A stretch of DNA of 64,000 nucleotides from Clostridiales bacterium (GTDB taxonomy: Bacteria; Bacillota; Clostridia; Lachnospirales; Lachnospiraceae). Positions 16,743-25,821 of this stretch are shown piece by piece. How positions within the stretch are numbered: position 1 is the stretch's first letter; every line of letters starts with the position of its first letter. Where the stretch lies: assembly GCA_020859985.1 (NCBI GenBank), contig JAJBVD010000034.1:1-64000 (forward strand), read 5' to 3'. A model generated the notes under the pieces. That model did not search any database and had not been told where the DNA came from. It saw only the letters and a program-made list of their open reading frames with translations. The translations under genes and the position numbers were made by a program.

Positions 16743-16993
16743 AACCAGTTTCAAACAGCAGCAAAATGAAAAACAGATCGTGCGGTTTTATCCGCTAAGA
16801 GCTGTATTTTCATTTTGGGGTGGGCGGAACGCCCATTAGCCACAGACATATGACGCGTAAGCGGCATATAGCCTGCATGGCAGGCGGTCTGCGGCCTACT
16901 GTTTGAAACTAATAAACAAACAACAACCAGTTTCAAACAGCAGCAAAATGAAAAAACAAGTCGTGCGGTTTTATCCGCTAAGAGCTGTATTTC
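16743..16993. repeat. Direct repeat of about 68 bp flanking a hairpin-rich spacer
   Basis: The segment starting AACCAGTTTCAAACAGCAGC at 16743-16810 recurs at 16925-16993 with only a few changes, including one extra A. Each copy contains the small hairpin GCGG-TTTTAT-CCGC. Between them are GGGCG-GAA-CGCCC (16822-16834) and GCCTGC-ATG-GCAGGC, and CTGTTTGAAACT at 16899-16910 is the inverse of the repeat start AGTTTCAAACAG. The gap 16648-17018 holds nothing else that looks coding; a 61-codon frame on the minus strand is considered spurious. Confidence 0.65.
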
Positions 16994-17018
16994 AGCAAAA
17001 TAAAAAAGAGGTACTCAT

Positions 17019-17666
17019 ATGAACCAGACCAATACAAAGCTTCTCTCTGATATTCTGCGGAATATCGCCAACACACCCCATATTCGTCCGGGCGAGGTGC
17101 CGGACATCGACCTGTACATGGATCAGGTCACCACGTTCATGGACGAACATTTAGGCGCCGCCCGCCGGCACGAGGATGATAAGATCCTGACCAAGACCAT
17201 GATCAACAATTACACAAAGAAAAAGCTTCTGCCTCATCCAACGAAAAAACGTTATTCGAAAGAGCATCTGCTTCTTCTGATTTTTATTTACTATTTAAAA
17301 GACTTTCTGCCGCTGACCGATATCAGCGCGATCCTCACGCCGATCACGGAGCGTTTCTTCGAGCCGAAGGATTCCATCTCCATCGAAACGATTTACGCGG
17401 AAGCCTACGAGCTGAGCGAGGAATGGGTCGGCAGCATCTGCCGCGACATCATGGATTCCTGGCACACCGCTTCGAATTCCTTTGAGGACTGTTCGGATGA
17501 AGATCGCGAATCCCTGCAGATTTTTTCTTTTATCTGCATGCTGAGCTTTGACATCTACCTCAAAAAGCAGGTGATCGAGCAGATGATCGACGGTCTCAAT
17601 CCGTCAGCAAAATCTGAAAAGTCGGAAAAATCGGATATCCCTCCTCAAACGGATCCGGCATCGTAA
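17019..17666 (+). CDS. DUF1836 protein (MerR-like HTH)
   Basis: A 215-residue protein of the DUF1836 family: an N-terminal helical part, LTKTMINNYTKKKLLPHPTK with the following KRYSKEHLLLLIFIYYLK, which is the MerR-type DNA-binding pattern, then LTDISAILTPI. Residues 150-200 are helical and the tail is Lys/Ser/Glu-rich. ATG at 17019 follows AAAGAGG at a suitable distance. A regulatory role is likely from the fold; targets are unknown. Downstream on the same strand, with its own promoter, is the GGDEF/EAL gene. Confidence 0.82.
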   Translation: MNQTNTKLLSDILRNIANTPHIRPGEVPDIDLYMDQVTTFMDEHLGAARRHEDDKILTKTMINNYTKKKLLPHPTKKRYSKEHLLLLIFIYYLKDFLPLTDISAILTPITERFFEPKDSISIETIYAEAYELSEEWVGSICRDIMDSWHTASNSFEDCSDEDRESLQIFSFICMLSFDIYLKKQVIEQMIDGLNPSAKSEKSEKSDIPPQTDPAS

Positions 17667-17708
17667 AGCGAGTTTACCACGCCGTCGATTTGATGTAAAG
17701 AGAATTTA

Positions 17709-17737
17709 TTGACTGTCTGCCCGAAAAAGTGTAGAAT
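17709..17737 (+). promoter_or_regulatory. Sigma-A promoter of the GGDEF/EAL gene
   Basis: TTGACT (17709-17714) and TAGAAT (17732-17737) are separated by exactly 17 bp. The expected start is near 17744, giving an untranslated leader of about 100 nt before the ATG at 17843. Confidence 0.7.
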
Positions 17738-17842
17738 GAAAGCAGTAAAAACGGAGTTATTACAACACAGCAGGAAACAGCGCAGAGTATCGGCAGTATG
17801 CAGACCGTAAGCTCTGCATTTTCAGAATCGAGGTACCACACC

Positions 17843-19162
17843 ATGCCGGATACAGAGAATCGCATCAATATCCAGTCTACAGACCACCAAAAACTATTGT
17901 CCAATACGCGTAAGCTGCGCGAACTCGCAGGACTTCTTTCCAGTCAGGGCATCTCCCTCTTTGAATATTTTCCGGATGAGGATCTGATGCTGATCTATGA
18001 CGGCGATCTGCAGATACGCCGGAAGCTGACCAATTACCTGGCACGGCTGGGTGAGCACACAGGAGTTTCCACGGAGGACAGGCCTGCTCTCATTGATCTG
18101 ATGCACGGCAAAAGCTCTGCTCCTGTTCATGTACGGATGCTGGACGCAAACGGCCGTCTGTCCTACTGTATTCTCACACTCTCTCCGTATCCTGAAGCGG
18201 GTTCCGTGAACCAGTCTCTGATTGGCACCATCACCGATATCACGCTGGAACACGAGCGTGAAGAAATTTTAAATGAAAAGGCACAGCGCGATTCTCTGAC
18301 CATGCTCTACAACCATTCCTATGGCAAGCAAAAGATCAATGATTATCTTCGGCATAAAGACCCTTATACCTCCTGCGGGCTGCTCGTGGTAGATATCGAT
18401 TATTTTAAAACGGTCAACGACGTCTATGGCCACCTTTTCGGCGATGTGGTTTTGACAGAGCTGGCCAGTCTTCTGGCGCGCCTTTGCAACCGGACAGATG
18501 TCATCATGCGGGCCGGCGGCGATGAGTTTGTCATCCTGCTGGAAAACATTTCTCATCCTGCTCTGGTCTCCAAATCCATTGAGATCATAAGAAAAATCCG
18601 TGAACTGAGATTCCGTGAAAACGATTCCCAGATCACCTGCAGCATCGGCGTCTGCTTTCTTCCGGAAAACACTCCCGGTTATACCTACAACCAGCTGTTT
18701 GCAAATGCGGACTGGGCGCTTTATCGTGCGAAAGAGCATGGCCGGAATCGTTACGAGTTCTGTGACAGCCTGAACCGATATGAGGAATCCTCGACCCATG
18801 AGGAACTGATCGGGCATTCCGACATTGATGTCCGTTATCTTCAGAGTGATCTCCTGACAACAGTTCTTGAAATTTTTGAAAAAATGAGCAGCTTTGACGA
18901 AGCTCTGCGTCAGGTGATGGAAATCATCGGCACGCGTTTTGATCTGGATCGAATCACCGTGGTACACACAGACACCGGCAATCGCACCGCTGACCGTAAT
19001 TATCAGTGGCGTGCCGAGGGCGCTCCTGAGGCCTTAAGCACGGAATCCGGATTTGAAAAAAAGATTTTCTTACCCTTTTCAACAGCTATGACCGGAACGG
19101 CACCACCGTGCTTCAGTGGGATGACATGGATATGTATTCGCCGCAGGCCACCGCACTGCTGA
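17843..19162 (+). CDS. PAS-GGDEF-GAF half of a split c-di-GMP signalling protein
   Basis: ATG at 17843 follows CGAGGT and is preferred to 17798, which lacks a site. An N-terminal PAS-like domain covers about residues 20-145, a diguanylate cyclase domain about 160-310 with intact AGGDEF near residue 224, and the start of a GAF domain follows. The inhibitory RxxD site is not canonical (NRTD). After GFEKK the frame leaves the GAF domain and ends in low-complexity residues; the rest of the GAF domain continues in the -1 frame. The switch is at A7 followed by G (19056-19063). If joined, the protein would be 935 residues. Confidence 0.85.
   Translation: MPDTENRINIQSTDHQKLLSNTRKLRELAGLLSSQGISLFEYFPDEDLMLIYDGDLQIRRKLTNYLARLGEHTGVSTEDRPALIDLMHGKSSAPVHVRMLDANGRLSYCILTLSPYPEAGSVNQSLIGTITDITLEHEREEILNEKAQRDSLTMLYNHSYGKQKINDYLRHKDPYTSCGLLVVDIDYFKTVNDVYGHLFGDVVLTELASLLARLCNRTDVIMRAGGDEFVILLENISHPALVSKSIEIIRKIRELRFRENDSQITCSIGVCFLPENTPGYTYNQLFANADWALYRAKEHGRNRYEFCDSLNRYEESSTHEELIGHSDIDVRYLQSDLLTTVLEIFEKMSSFDEALRQVMEIIGTRFDLDRITVVHTDTGNRTADRNYQWRAEGAPEALSTESGFEKKIFLPFSTAMTGTAPPCFSGMTWICIRRRPPHC
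19057..19063 (+). other. A_AAA_AAG heptamer at the frame switch
   Basis: In the upstream frame the codons are GAA-AAA-AAG, so the heptamer sits in the phase used by the dnaX -1 slippery site. Slipping back one base leads directly into GAT TTT CTT and the GAF-GGDEF-EAL frame, which is open from 19057. No Shine-Dalgarno-like stimulator or close downstream hairpin is obvious. One A more in the run would also restore a single frame, so a mutation or a sequencing error remains possible. Confidence 0.6.
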
Positions 19163-20649
19163 TGCAGGGTGAGGCAAAGACCGTTGTTTACGCGTCCCTG
19201 TACTGTGAAGGGAAATATATAGGAGCAATTTCTTACGTAGACTGCCGGAAAAAGCGCCAGTGGACAGACGACCAGAGGCGCCTGTTTGGAATCCTCACCA
19301 AACTCATTTCCGCGCACCTTGCCAAAAGCCAGGCCATCAAGGATTCCCAGAAAGAGCATGAGACGACACCGGGCTTCGATTCTCTGACCGGGCTGCTCTC
19401 TTTCTCCCGTTTCCGTGATGAAGTGTCGCACATCATTCATACCAGAGCCCATGATGATTATGTTATTGTTTACACTGATTTTATGAATTTCAAATATCTG
19501 AACAAAAAATACGGTTACCGCATGGGGGATTGCCTTCTCCGCGAATTTGCGAGCGGTATTATCGACACAATGAAGGACTCGGAAAATACCTTTTTTGCAC
19601 GCATTGTATCGGATCAGTTTGTTCTGTTTATGCCTTATGCGGACCGTGAGAACGCAGTCAGCAAGGTACATAAGATCAACGAGGATTTTGCGAACGCGCA
19701 TGCATCCCTTTTCCCGGAAGTGAACATTCGTCTCCGGTCGGGTATTTATTTTCTCGAGCCGGACTGTACCAGCGCGGCGGCGGCCATCGACGCTGCCAAC
19801 TGCGCCCGCCGCCGTATCAGCGAGACCTCTGAGCTCACCGCATGCATGTTTGACAAACGTTTCCATATTGAGCAGGCAGAGGAAAATGAGATCATCAACA
19901 GCATGGGAGCCGCCATGCGCAACGGGGAATTCAAGATCTACCTGCAGCCCAAATATTCTCTGGAGGATTACTCTGTCATCGGTGCAGAAGCGCTGGTGCG
20001 CTGGGAAAAAGCGGATGGCACTGTGATGCCGCCGGATTCATTTATCCCGATTTACGAGCGTACCGGAAAGATCTCGGAGCTGGATTTCTACGTATTCGAG
20101 AAAGTCGCGGCGTTTCTTGCCAAAAACAATGAACTGGGACGCAAGCAGGTGCCGATCTCGATCAACGCTTCGATCCTGCATGCCTCCGACAGCAATACCG
20201 TCAAGCACTATCTCGATATTCTGAAAAAATACAACGTCGATCCCTCACTCACAGAGATTGAGCTGACTGAGACCGCGACCGTGTCGGACTACGGCAACGT
20301 TGTACAGCTTTTCCAGGATCTCCAGAATGTCAATATGCTGACCTCTCTCGATGACTTCGGTGCAGGCTACTCTGTCCTCAACACCATCACCGAGATTCCG
20401 GTCAACACGGTCAAGCTCGACCGTGTTTTCATCAATCGCTGCGAGTCAAGCGAAAAGGGTATCTACTTCCTGAATCAGATTATTTCCATGGTCAAGGGAC
20501 TTGGCTACCGCGTCATCTGCGAGGGTGTGGAGACTGAGGAGCAGATCAGCATTCTGAAGCAGGCCGGCTGCGAGGAAGCACAGGGCTACTGGTTCTCAAA
20601 ACCGCTGCCGGTAGAAGAATATGAGAAGATGATGTATGAGACGAAGTAA
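19108..20649 (+). CDS. GAF-degenerate GGDEF-EAL half of the split c-di-GMP protein
   Basis: The frame is open from 19057; the first possible start is GTG at 19108, without a ribosome binding site and inside the GAF domain, so separate initiation looks poor. After the GAF remainder comes a second GGDEF-like domain in which the signature is replaced by SDQF, hence not catalytic. The EAL phosphodiesterase domain (about residues 270-510) keeps EALVRW, the Asn of SINAS, the Glu of IELTET, LDDFGAGYS, the Lys of VKLDR and the CEGVET and AQGYWFSKP boxes. It should be able to hydrolyse c-di-GMP. Confidence 0.85.
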   Translation: MLQWDDMDMYSPQATALLMQGEAKTVVYASLYCEGKYIGAISYVDCRKKRQWTDDQRRLFGILTKLISAHLAKSQAIKDSQKEHETTPGFDSLTGLLSFSRFRDEVSHIIHTRAHDDYVIVYTDFMNFKYLNKKYGYRMGDCLLREFASGIIDTMKDSENTFFARIVSDQFVLFMPYADRENAVSKVHKINEDFANAHASLFPEVNIRLRSGIYFLEPDCTSAAAAIDAANCARRRISETSELTACMFDKRFHIEQAEENEIINSMGAAMRNGEFKIYLQPKYSLEDYSVIGAEALVRWEKADGTVMPPDSFIPIYERTGKISELDFYVFEKVAAFLAKNNELGRKQVPISINASILHASDSNTVKHYLDILKKYNVDPSLTEIELTETATVSDYGNVVQLFQDLQNVNMLTSLDDFGAGYSVLNTITEIPVNTVKLDRVFINRCESSEKGIYFLNQIISMVKGLGYRVICEGVETEEQISILKQAGCEEAQGYWFSKPLPVEEYEKMMYETK

Positions 20650-20708
20650 ATCACACCTGTGGATATCGGACTGACATAAATTGGGTCAGGGTGTGACTTG
20701 TAACAGCC

Positions 20709-22112
20709 TCAGTGGTTTTTCATCGGAAATTCCACCGCAAACGTAGTTACTCCATCGCCGCAGTTCACCGAGATTTTCGCCCGGTGCGCCGCGGCGATTG
20801 CTTTTGCGATGGAAAGCCCCAGGCCGTAATGCGGCTGCGCTTCCAAATTCTGATTCTGCACCGTCCGCGAGGAATCCACGCGATAAAAGCGGTCAAATAG
20901 TTTGTCCATGGATTCCGGCGGGATCGGCTCCCCCTCGTTGGCGACCTTAAGAACTGCCGTGCCTTTCACGCCAGTCAGGGAGACCATTATCCGCCCGGAA
21001 GGTTTTGTATGCGCAAACGCATTATCTACAAGGATCGATATCAGCTTTCCTATCTGCGGAGCGTCGCCCATAATCCAGATGTCGTCCGCAGTCTCGCAGG
21101 TCAGTTCCAGCCCTTCTTCGAATGCTTTTCCTTCAAACGGAAGTACTCCGGCGGTGACCGCCCGGCCAAGATCAAGGCGTTCCATCTGTGCCGCATGGGA
21201 ATTATGTACGCCCTGCGCCTGCGACGCCGCATTCTCTGCGCGCAGCAGATCCAGCAGGCTGCGCACGATCTCAGTCATCCGGTCGTTCTCATAGCGTATA
21301 TTTTCCAGCCACCGGTTCTCGCCGATCTCACGCCGAAGCAATTCCGCATTCGTGCTGATCGTGGAAACCGGCGTCTTCAGCTCATGTCCCGCATCAGAAA
21401 TAAACTGGTTCTGCCGCTCGTAATTTTCTTCCAGCGGCCGGATGATCCAACCTGACAACAGAATTGCCAGAATCAGTACCACCAGAATTGCAACAGCGCC
21501 AAAGATAACCGTATAGCGCAGCAGCGTGACGATGCTCTCTCCGACCAAAGTATTGTCCATCATGGAAACCAGCGTGTAATCCTCTCCTGACACCAGATAG
21601 ATCATATTGTGGGAAATACCGTAGGATTTCCCAGAGTCCAGAAAGGCTCTCGCCAGATCCGTCAGTGCCTCATCCGAGAGCTGTGACGGGTCATCGTTGT
21701 TGACAGTCAGCACGCTTCCATCCGCATCAAAAACAACCGAGTAAAATGTGGAGAGATCGAGACGGCGCAGTCTGCCATATTCATCGTCGTCTCCGATTCT
21801 TATCAGATACCGTTTTCCGGAAACAGAATCGCCGGTCGATGGTTCGCTCTCCAACAGCTGACCTTCTTCATCCTCTGGCAGCAACTCGTCATCGTCAACC
21901 GTTTTCGGCGGAAGCTCGTCCCCATCGCCGTCCCCGTCCGGCAGACCGCCATTCTCCAGATATTCCGATGAATACAGCTCCAGCATTTCACGATTCTCCT
22001 GACTCATCTCACGGTAGCTGACTCCATAGATCACTGCAATCGTGCCGAGCAGCGTTAATAACAGAATCGCCATTAAGAGTGCGACAATCCTGATTCTTGA
22101 TTTTCTAAACAT
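20709..22112 (-). CDS. Sensor histidine kinase, OmpR-class partner
   Basis: A 467-residue membrane kinase. Membrane helices lie at about residues 8-30 and 190-215; the external loop between them includes a very acidic stretch around residues 55-85 (DGDGDGDELPP). The H-box is FISDAGHELKTPVST, the N-box SILVDNAFAHT, and the G-box HYGLGLSIAKAIA. ATG at 22112 follows GAGGAAG. It is downstream of its response regulator with 137 bp between, a gap that holds a diverged family A core. The acidic sensor loop could bind cations or a basic peptide; that is inference. Confidence 0.92.
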   Translation of the reverse strand: MFRKSRIRIVALLMAILLLTLLGTIAVIYGVSYREMSQENREMLELYSSEYLENGGLPDGDGDGDELPPKTVDDDELLPEDEEGQLLESEPSTGDSVSGKRYLIRIGDDDEYGRLRRLDLSTFYSVVFDADGSVLTVNNDDPSQLSDEALTDLARAFLDSGKSYGISHNMIYLVSGEDYTLVSMMDNTLVGESIVTLLRYTVIFGAVAILVVLILAILLSGWIIRPLEENYERQNQFISDAGHELKTPVSTISTNAELLRREIGENRWLENIRYENDRMTEIVRSLLDLLRAENAASQAQGVHNSHAAQMERLDLGRAVTAGVLPFEGKAFEEGLELTCETADDIWIMGDAPQIGKLISILVDNAFAHTKPSGRIMVSLTGVKGTAVLKVANEGEPIPPESMDKLFDRFYRVDSSRTVQNQNLEAQPHYGLGLSIAKAIAAAHRAKISVNCGDGVTTFAVEFPMKNH

Positions 22113-22249
22113 TTCACTTCCTCTGTTCCCGTTCCCAATCCATTTCATTCTGCCATGCAGTTCCTCCTGTCACAGCTGCGCGGCCTGTTCCGCACACTGT
22201 GCATGATGCCTTCTGGCGAGAGGAAAGCCCATTAAAAATAATATTAGTT

Positions 22250-22933
22250 TTAGCCGCGCAGCTCATACCCCAGCCCGCGCACCGCCTTTATCTCCATCTT
22301 TGAACCGATAAAGACCAGCTTTTTTCTGGTGAAAGAAATGTACACTTCCACATTATTATACTCCGCGTTGTTCTCGTAGCCCCACACCTTCAAAGCAAGC
22401 TTTTCGCGCGGCACGATCGATCCCTGTTTTTCGATCAGATACTCCATCAGATGAAGCTCTTTCTCGCCGAGGCGAATCTCCTGTCCGGTCGCAGCGCAGG
22501 AGAGCATCGCCGTCGCCAGATCGAGGCTCAGATCACCCGCATGCAGTCTTCCATCTTCTGCGGACATAGCCGGCATATTTCTGCGGCACAGAGCACGCAC
22601 CCGTGCCAGAAGCTCTTCCACCATAAACGGCTTCGTCAGATAATCGTCCGCCCCTGCATCAAGGCCGCTTACCTTATCCGCAAGCTCACTCTTTGCCGTC
22701 AGCATCAGCACCGGTGTCCGCAGTCCCTCCCGCCGAACCTCGCGGATAACGGAAAAGCCGTCGCGCTTCGGCAGCATCACGTCCAGGATCACAGCGTCAT
22801 AGATTCCGCTTAAAATCGCGTCGAGACCGCTCACCCCGTCATAGCAGACATCCACATCGTATTTTTCCTGCCGGAGTACTTCTGCCTCCGCTTCCGCCAT
22901 ACGGCGCTCATCTTCTACTAACAAGATCTTCAT
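22250..22933 (-). CDS. OmpR-family response regulator
   Basis: A 227-residue regulator. The receiver domain has the acidic pair EDE near residue 8, the phosphorylated Asp in VILDVMLP near 51 and the Lys in YLTKPF. The C-terminal winged helix spans about 130-225 (LGEKELHLMEYLIEKQ, YISFTRKKL). ATG at 22933 follows GGGGAG. It heads an operon with the histidine kinase and is divergent from the tannase-like gene, which is the obvious candidate target. Confidence 0.93.
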   Translation of the reverse strand: MKILLVEDERRMAEAEAEVLRQEKYDVDVCYDGVSGLDAILSGIYDAVILDVMLPKRDGFSVIREVRREGLRTPVLMLTAKSELADKVSGLDAGADDYLTKPFMVEELLARVRALCRRNMPAMSAEDGRLHAGDLSLDLATAMLSCAATGQEIRLGEKELHLMEYLIEKQGSIVPREKLALKVWGYENNAEYNNVEVYISFTRKKLVFIGSKMEIKAVRGLGYELRG

Positions 22934-23124
22934 GCAAGTTCTCCCCATAACAGGTCTGTAAAATCCGTTTGTTTCAATTTTTCGACCATATTTCTCCTGT
23001 AATAAATATATGAAGCGACAAAACCCGCCCCTTTCTCAATCATTGTATCATTATTTTTCTGATTTGTAATCCCTTGTTTTATTATTGCCGGGGCATACCC
23101 ATAATCCTCGATTGCGGAGCTATG

Positions 23125-23157
23125 TTCAATTCTTTTTCAATCTTTTCATGGTACAAT
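23125..23157 (+). promoter_or_regulatory. Tandem TTCAAT repeats and -10 box before the tannase-like gene
   Basis: TTCAAT occurs at 23125-23130 and 23136-23141, spaced 11 bp, and TTTTCATGG follows; TACAAT at 23152-23157 can be the -10. There is no good -35. Direct repeats one helical turn apart next to a weak -35 are the usual target layout for OmpR-type regulators, one of which is encoded 0.2 kb upstream in the divergent direction. The rest of the 22934-23299 gap is AT-rich leader with no gene. Confidence 0.45.
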
Positions 23158-23299
23158 AAATTTTGTATTTTTCTGCGCAAACAACACCATAATATATCAA
23201 TAAACTGCTGTATGATGGCGTTCTGCGGTTCGGACAGAAACAAAACCCGCGGGAATCAGCAGTGCGCAGAGCATAACCACATGGAAAGGAGATTCCAAC

Positions 23300-25813
23300 A
23301 TGAAGAAAAAATGGCTGTCAATCTTACTGGCCGGCACCCTCTGTCTCTCAGGACTGTCCGCGCCGATCAGCAGCAGTGCAGAAGAAGCCACGGATGCGGA
23401 AAGTACTTCCGATGCATCCGATGTCACCACAGCGGTTTCCGATCAGGAGTATATCGAAGAAACGCTGAATCTCGCCAACAACGAGGAGCAGACCTGGACT
23501 TATCAGGAAAGCGCAGATGCCTGGGTGCTCTCTATTGTATCAGCAGTAGCCTATCCGGAGCTTCCGGATGAGCAGGGCGTATCGGTCTGCGTACCGGGCG
23601 CGTATGTCACCGGTATTGACACGGATGGCGACGGGGAAGCGGATGTCACAGCTGAGTCGGCAGTGGAATCCGGATCGACTTCGGTAGCCGGTTCTCTGGT
23701 AATAGACTATGAAGCGGAAATCGTCAGCACAAACGGACAGACCTACACAGCCGCCACGGCTCCGGTCATCCTCAATACCGGCGCGGCAGGCTACAGCTCC
23801 TCCAACAACTCTACAGCTGCCACAACTTATGCGGCAGAAGGCTACATCAACGTAGCCTGCGGCAACCGCGGCAAGCAGGACACTGCAACCGACGACGACG
23901 GCAACACCTATTACACCGGCGACGCGCCGTCCTGCCTGGCTGACCAGAAGGCGGCGACCCGTTATGTAAAGTACAACATTCTGCTCGGCAACCTGCCGGG
24001 AAGCGTCGATTACTTTGTATCGACCGGCGGCTCAGGCGGCGGCGCGCATGCGACAATGTTTGCAGCAACCTCGAACAATTCTGACTTCTATGATTATCAG
24101 ATTGAAGCCGGTGCTGTCGGCGTTTACCGTCTGGAGGACGGCAGCTACTCAACCACCGTTACCATCGACGGAACTGACTATGAAATCTCGGACGGTGCGT
24201 GGGGCTGCGTTGCGTACAGTGCAATCACCTCTCTGTACGAGGGCGATATGGCGATGGCCTTTGAGTATTACATGGACACAACCTATGAGTTTGGCTCCTC
24301 GTTTCAGGAACAGCTTGCGGCGTATCTCTCCGAGGCATATATGGAATATATCAACGGGCAGGAACTTTCCGTAGAAGAATCCGCGGTCGGCTTTGATCTG
24401 AATGAGGACGGCGATCAGGATGACACGATCGCGCTGACCATTGAATATGATCTTGACGCTTATCCGGAGACAAACGGCTACTACGGCACGTACCTGGATC
24501 TCTACCTCGCGGAGTTCACCTCCAACCTGCAGTGGTACCTCGACAACCTTGACTACGCGGATGGCTGGACCTGGTTTGACGCAGACGGCAACGCTTTAAG
24601 TGATGAGGAAGTCGCGGCGATGACGACCGAGGATAAAGCAACCGCCTTTATCGAGGGACGCTATGCGGCATCGAGCAGCACCGGCATGGGCGGCGGTATG
24701 GGCGACCTGCCGAGCGGCATGAATGGCGCGGCGGACTTTGCCGACGGCAAGGGAGCTCTGGATCTTTCCGAGATGGGTGACCTTTCTGAAATGGGCGATC
24801 TTTCTGAAATGGGCAATCTGCCGGACGGCGGCAGCACAGACGGTATGCGCGGCGGCATGGGCGGCGAACGCGGAAACCGCACGGATGCAGCTGCGGACGC
24901 GGATTCTTCCTCTGAGCTGACTGGTGATCTGCCCGATGGAGAAGCTCCAACCGATCTTGCAGACGGCGCAGGTACGGATGCTGCCGGTGAAATGGGGGCT
25001 CCTTCGGATGCTGCCAACACAGAGGCTGGTGCCATCGGCGAAGAAAGCAGTGAGGAAGAAACCGAGGCTGCAAATGACAACACCGCGAACCAGCTTGAGG
25101 TCGGCACACCGGATGCGGGAACCACGCAGTCCGCGACCGGTTCGCAGGATTCCGCTAACTACGATTCCTATGAAGATATGGTAGCCGCCTATGAAGAGGA
25201 CATCGCGTCCATTCTGGAAGGCGACAAATACGGCAACAACATTGTTTCCCTGTACAACCCGCTGAACTACATCGGAGCGGACGACACCGAAGACCCGATC
25301 TGGACGCGAATCGTCATGGGCGCTTCTGAGGGCGACATGTCCATGTTCACCTCCCTGAATCTCCAGATTGCGATGCTGAACGCAGGCGTTGACGCGGAGA
25401 TTGAGTGGCAGTGGAACGGCGGCCATGTACCGTCTGAAATCTTCGGTAATTCTCTCGCGCTCTATGTGGATCAGATGTACGGCGAATACGTGGATGGTGC
25501 AGCAACCATCGAAAAAGCCGCAGCGGAAGCACAGACCACCAATGGTACCGCTACCGAGGCGACCGGCACTGATCTCACCTCCTGGGTAAATTACGAGGAT
25601 ATCTCCAACGTATCCTTCTCTCTCGCTGACGCGGTCGCATACCGCACGGCAGGCGCGAGCAAGGCTATCCCGGGCTTCGACGTGATTGACTACGGGCAGG
25701 AGGATTACGTATTCGGCAATACCGAACAGGACGCGCGTCACTGGAACACCATCCTGCTGGAAATCTTCCAGACCCACGCGGATGTGCTTTCCCCGCTGTT
25801 TAACCAGGGGTAA
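23300..25813 (+). CDS. Secreted tannase-like alpha/beta hydrolase with acidic low-complexity insert
   Basis: An 837-residue protein with a signal peptide (KKKWLSILLAGTLCLSGLSA). Residues 178-250 match bacterial tannase/feruloyl-esterase-type hydrolases: AAEGYINVACGNRGKQ, GDAPSCLADQKAATRYVKYN and the nucleophile elbow STGGSGGGAHA with Ser245. GASEGDMSMF and WNGGHVPSEIF near 690-730 can supply Asp and His. Between them is an insert of about 180 residues rich in Gly, Asp, Glu and Met, with SEMGDL repeated three times. GGAGATTCC precedes the ATG. An extracellular ester-cleaving role is likely; tannin as substrate is only inferred. Confidence 0.7.
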   Translation: MKKKWLSILLAGTLCLSGLSAPISSSAEEATDAESTSDASDVTTAVSDQEYIEETLNLANNEEQTWTYQESADAWVLSIVSAVAYPELPDEQGVSVCVPGAYVTGIDTDGDGEADVTAESAVESGSTSVAGSLVIDYEAEIVSTNGQTYTAATAPVILNTGAAGYSSSNNSTAATTYAAEGYINVACGNRGKQDTATDDDGNTYYTGDAPSCLADQKAATRYVKYNILLGNLPGSVDYFVSTGGSGGGAHATMFAATSNNSDFYDYQIEAGAVGVYRLEDGSYSTTVTIDGTDYEISDGAWGCVAYSAITSLYEGDMAMAFEYYMDTTYEFGSSFQEQLAAYLSEAYMEYINGQELSVEESAVGFDLNEDGDQDDTIALTIEYDLDAYPETNGYYGTYLDLYLAEFTSNLQWYLDNLDYADGWTWFDADGNALSDEEVAAMTTEDKATAFIEGRYAASSSTGMGGGMGDLPSGMNGAADFADGKGALDLSEMGDLSEMGDLSEMGNLPDGGSTDGMRGGMGGERGNRTDAAADADSSSELTGDLPDGEAPTDLADGAGTDAAGEMGAPSDAANTEAGAIGEESSEEETEAANDNTANQLEVGTPDAGTTQSATGSQDSANYDSYEDMVAAYEEDIASILEGDKYGNNIVSLYNPLNYIGADDTEDPIWTRIVMGASEGDMSMFTSLNLQIAMLNAGVDAEIEWQWNGGHVPSEIFGNSLALYVDQMYGEYVDGAATIEKAAAEAQTTNGTATEATGTDLTSWVNYEDISNVSFSLADAVAYRTAGASKAIPGFDVIDYGQEDYVFGNTEQDARHWNTILLEIFQTHADVLSPLFNQG

Positions 25814-25821
25814 GCCCTGCG

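Noticed and set aside
16751-16936. A 61-codon minus-strand frame in the gap before the DUF1836 gene
   Set aside because: It lies wholly within the repeat at 16743-16993, has no ribosome site and reads through hairpins.
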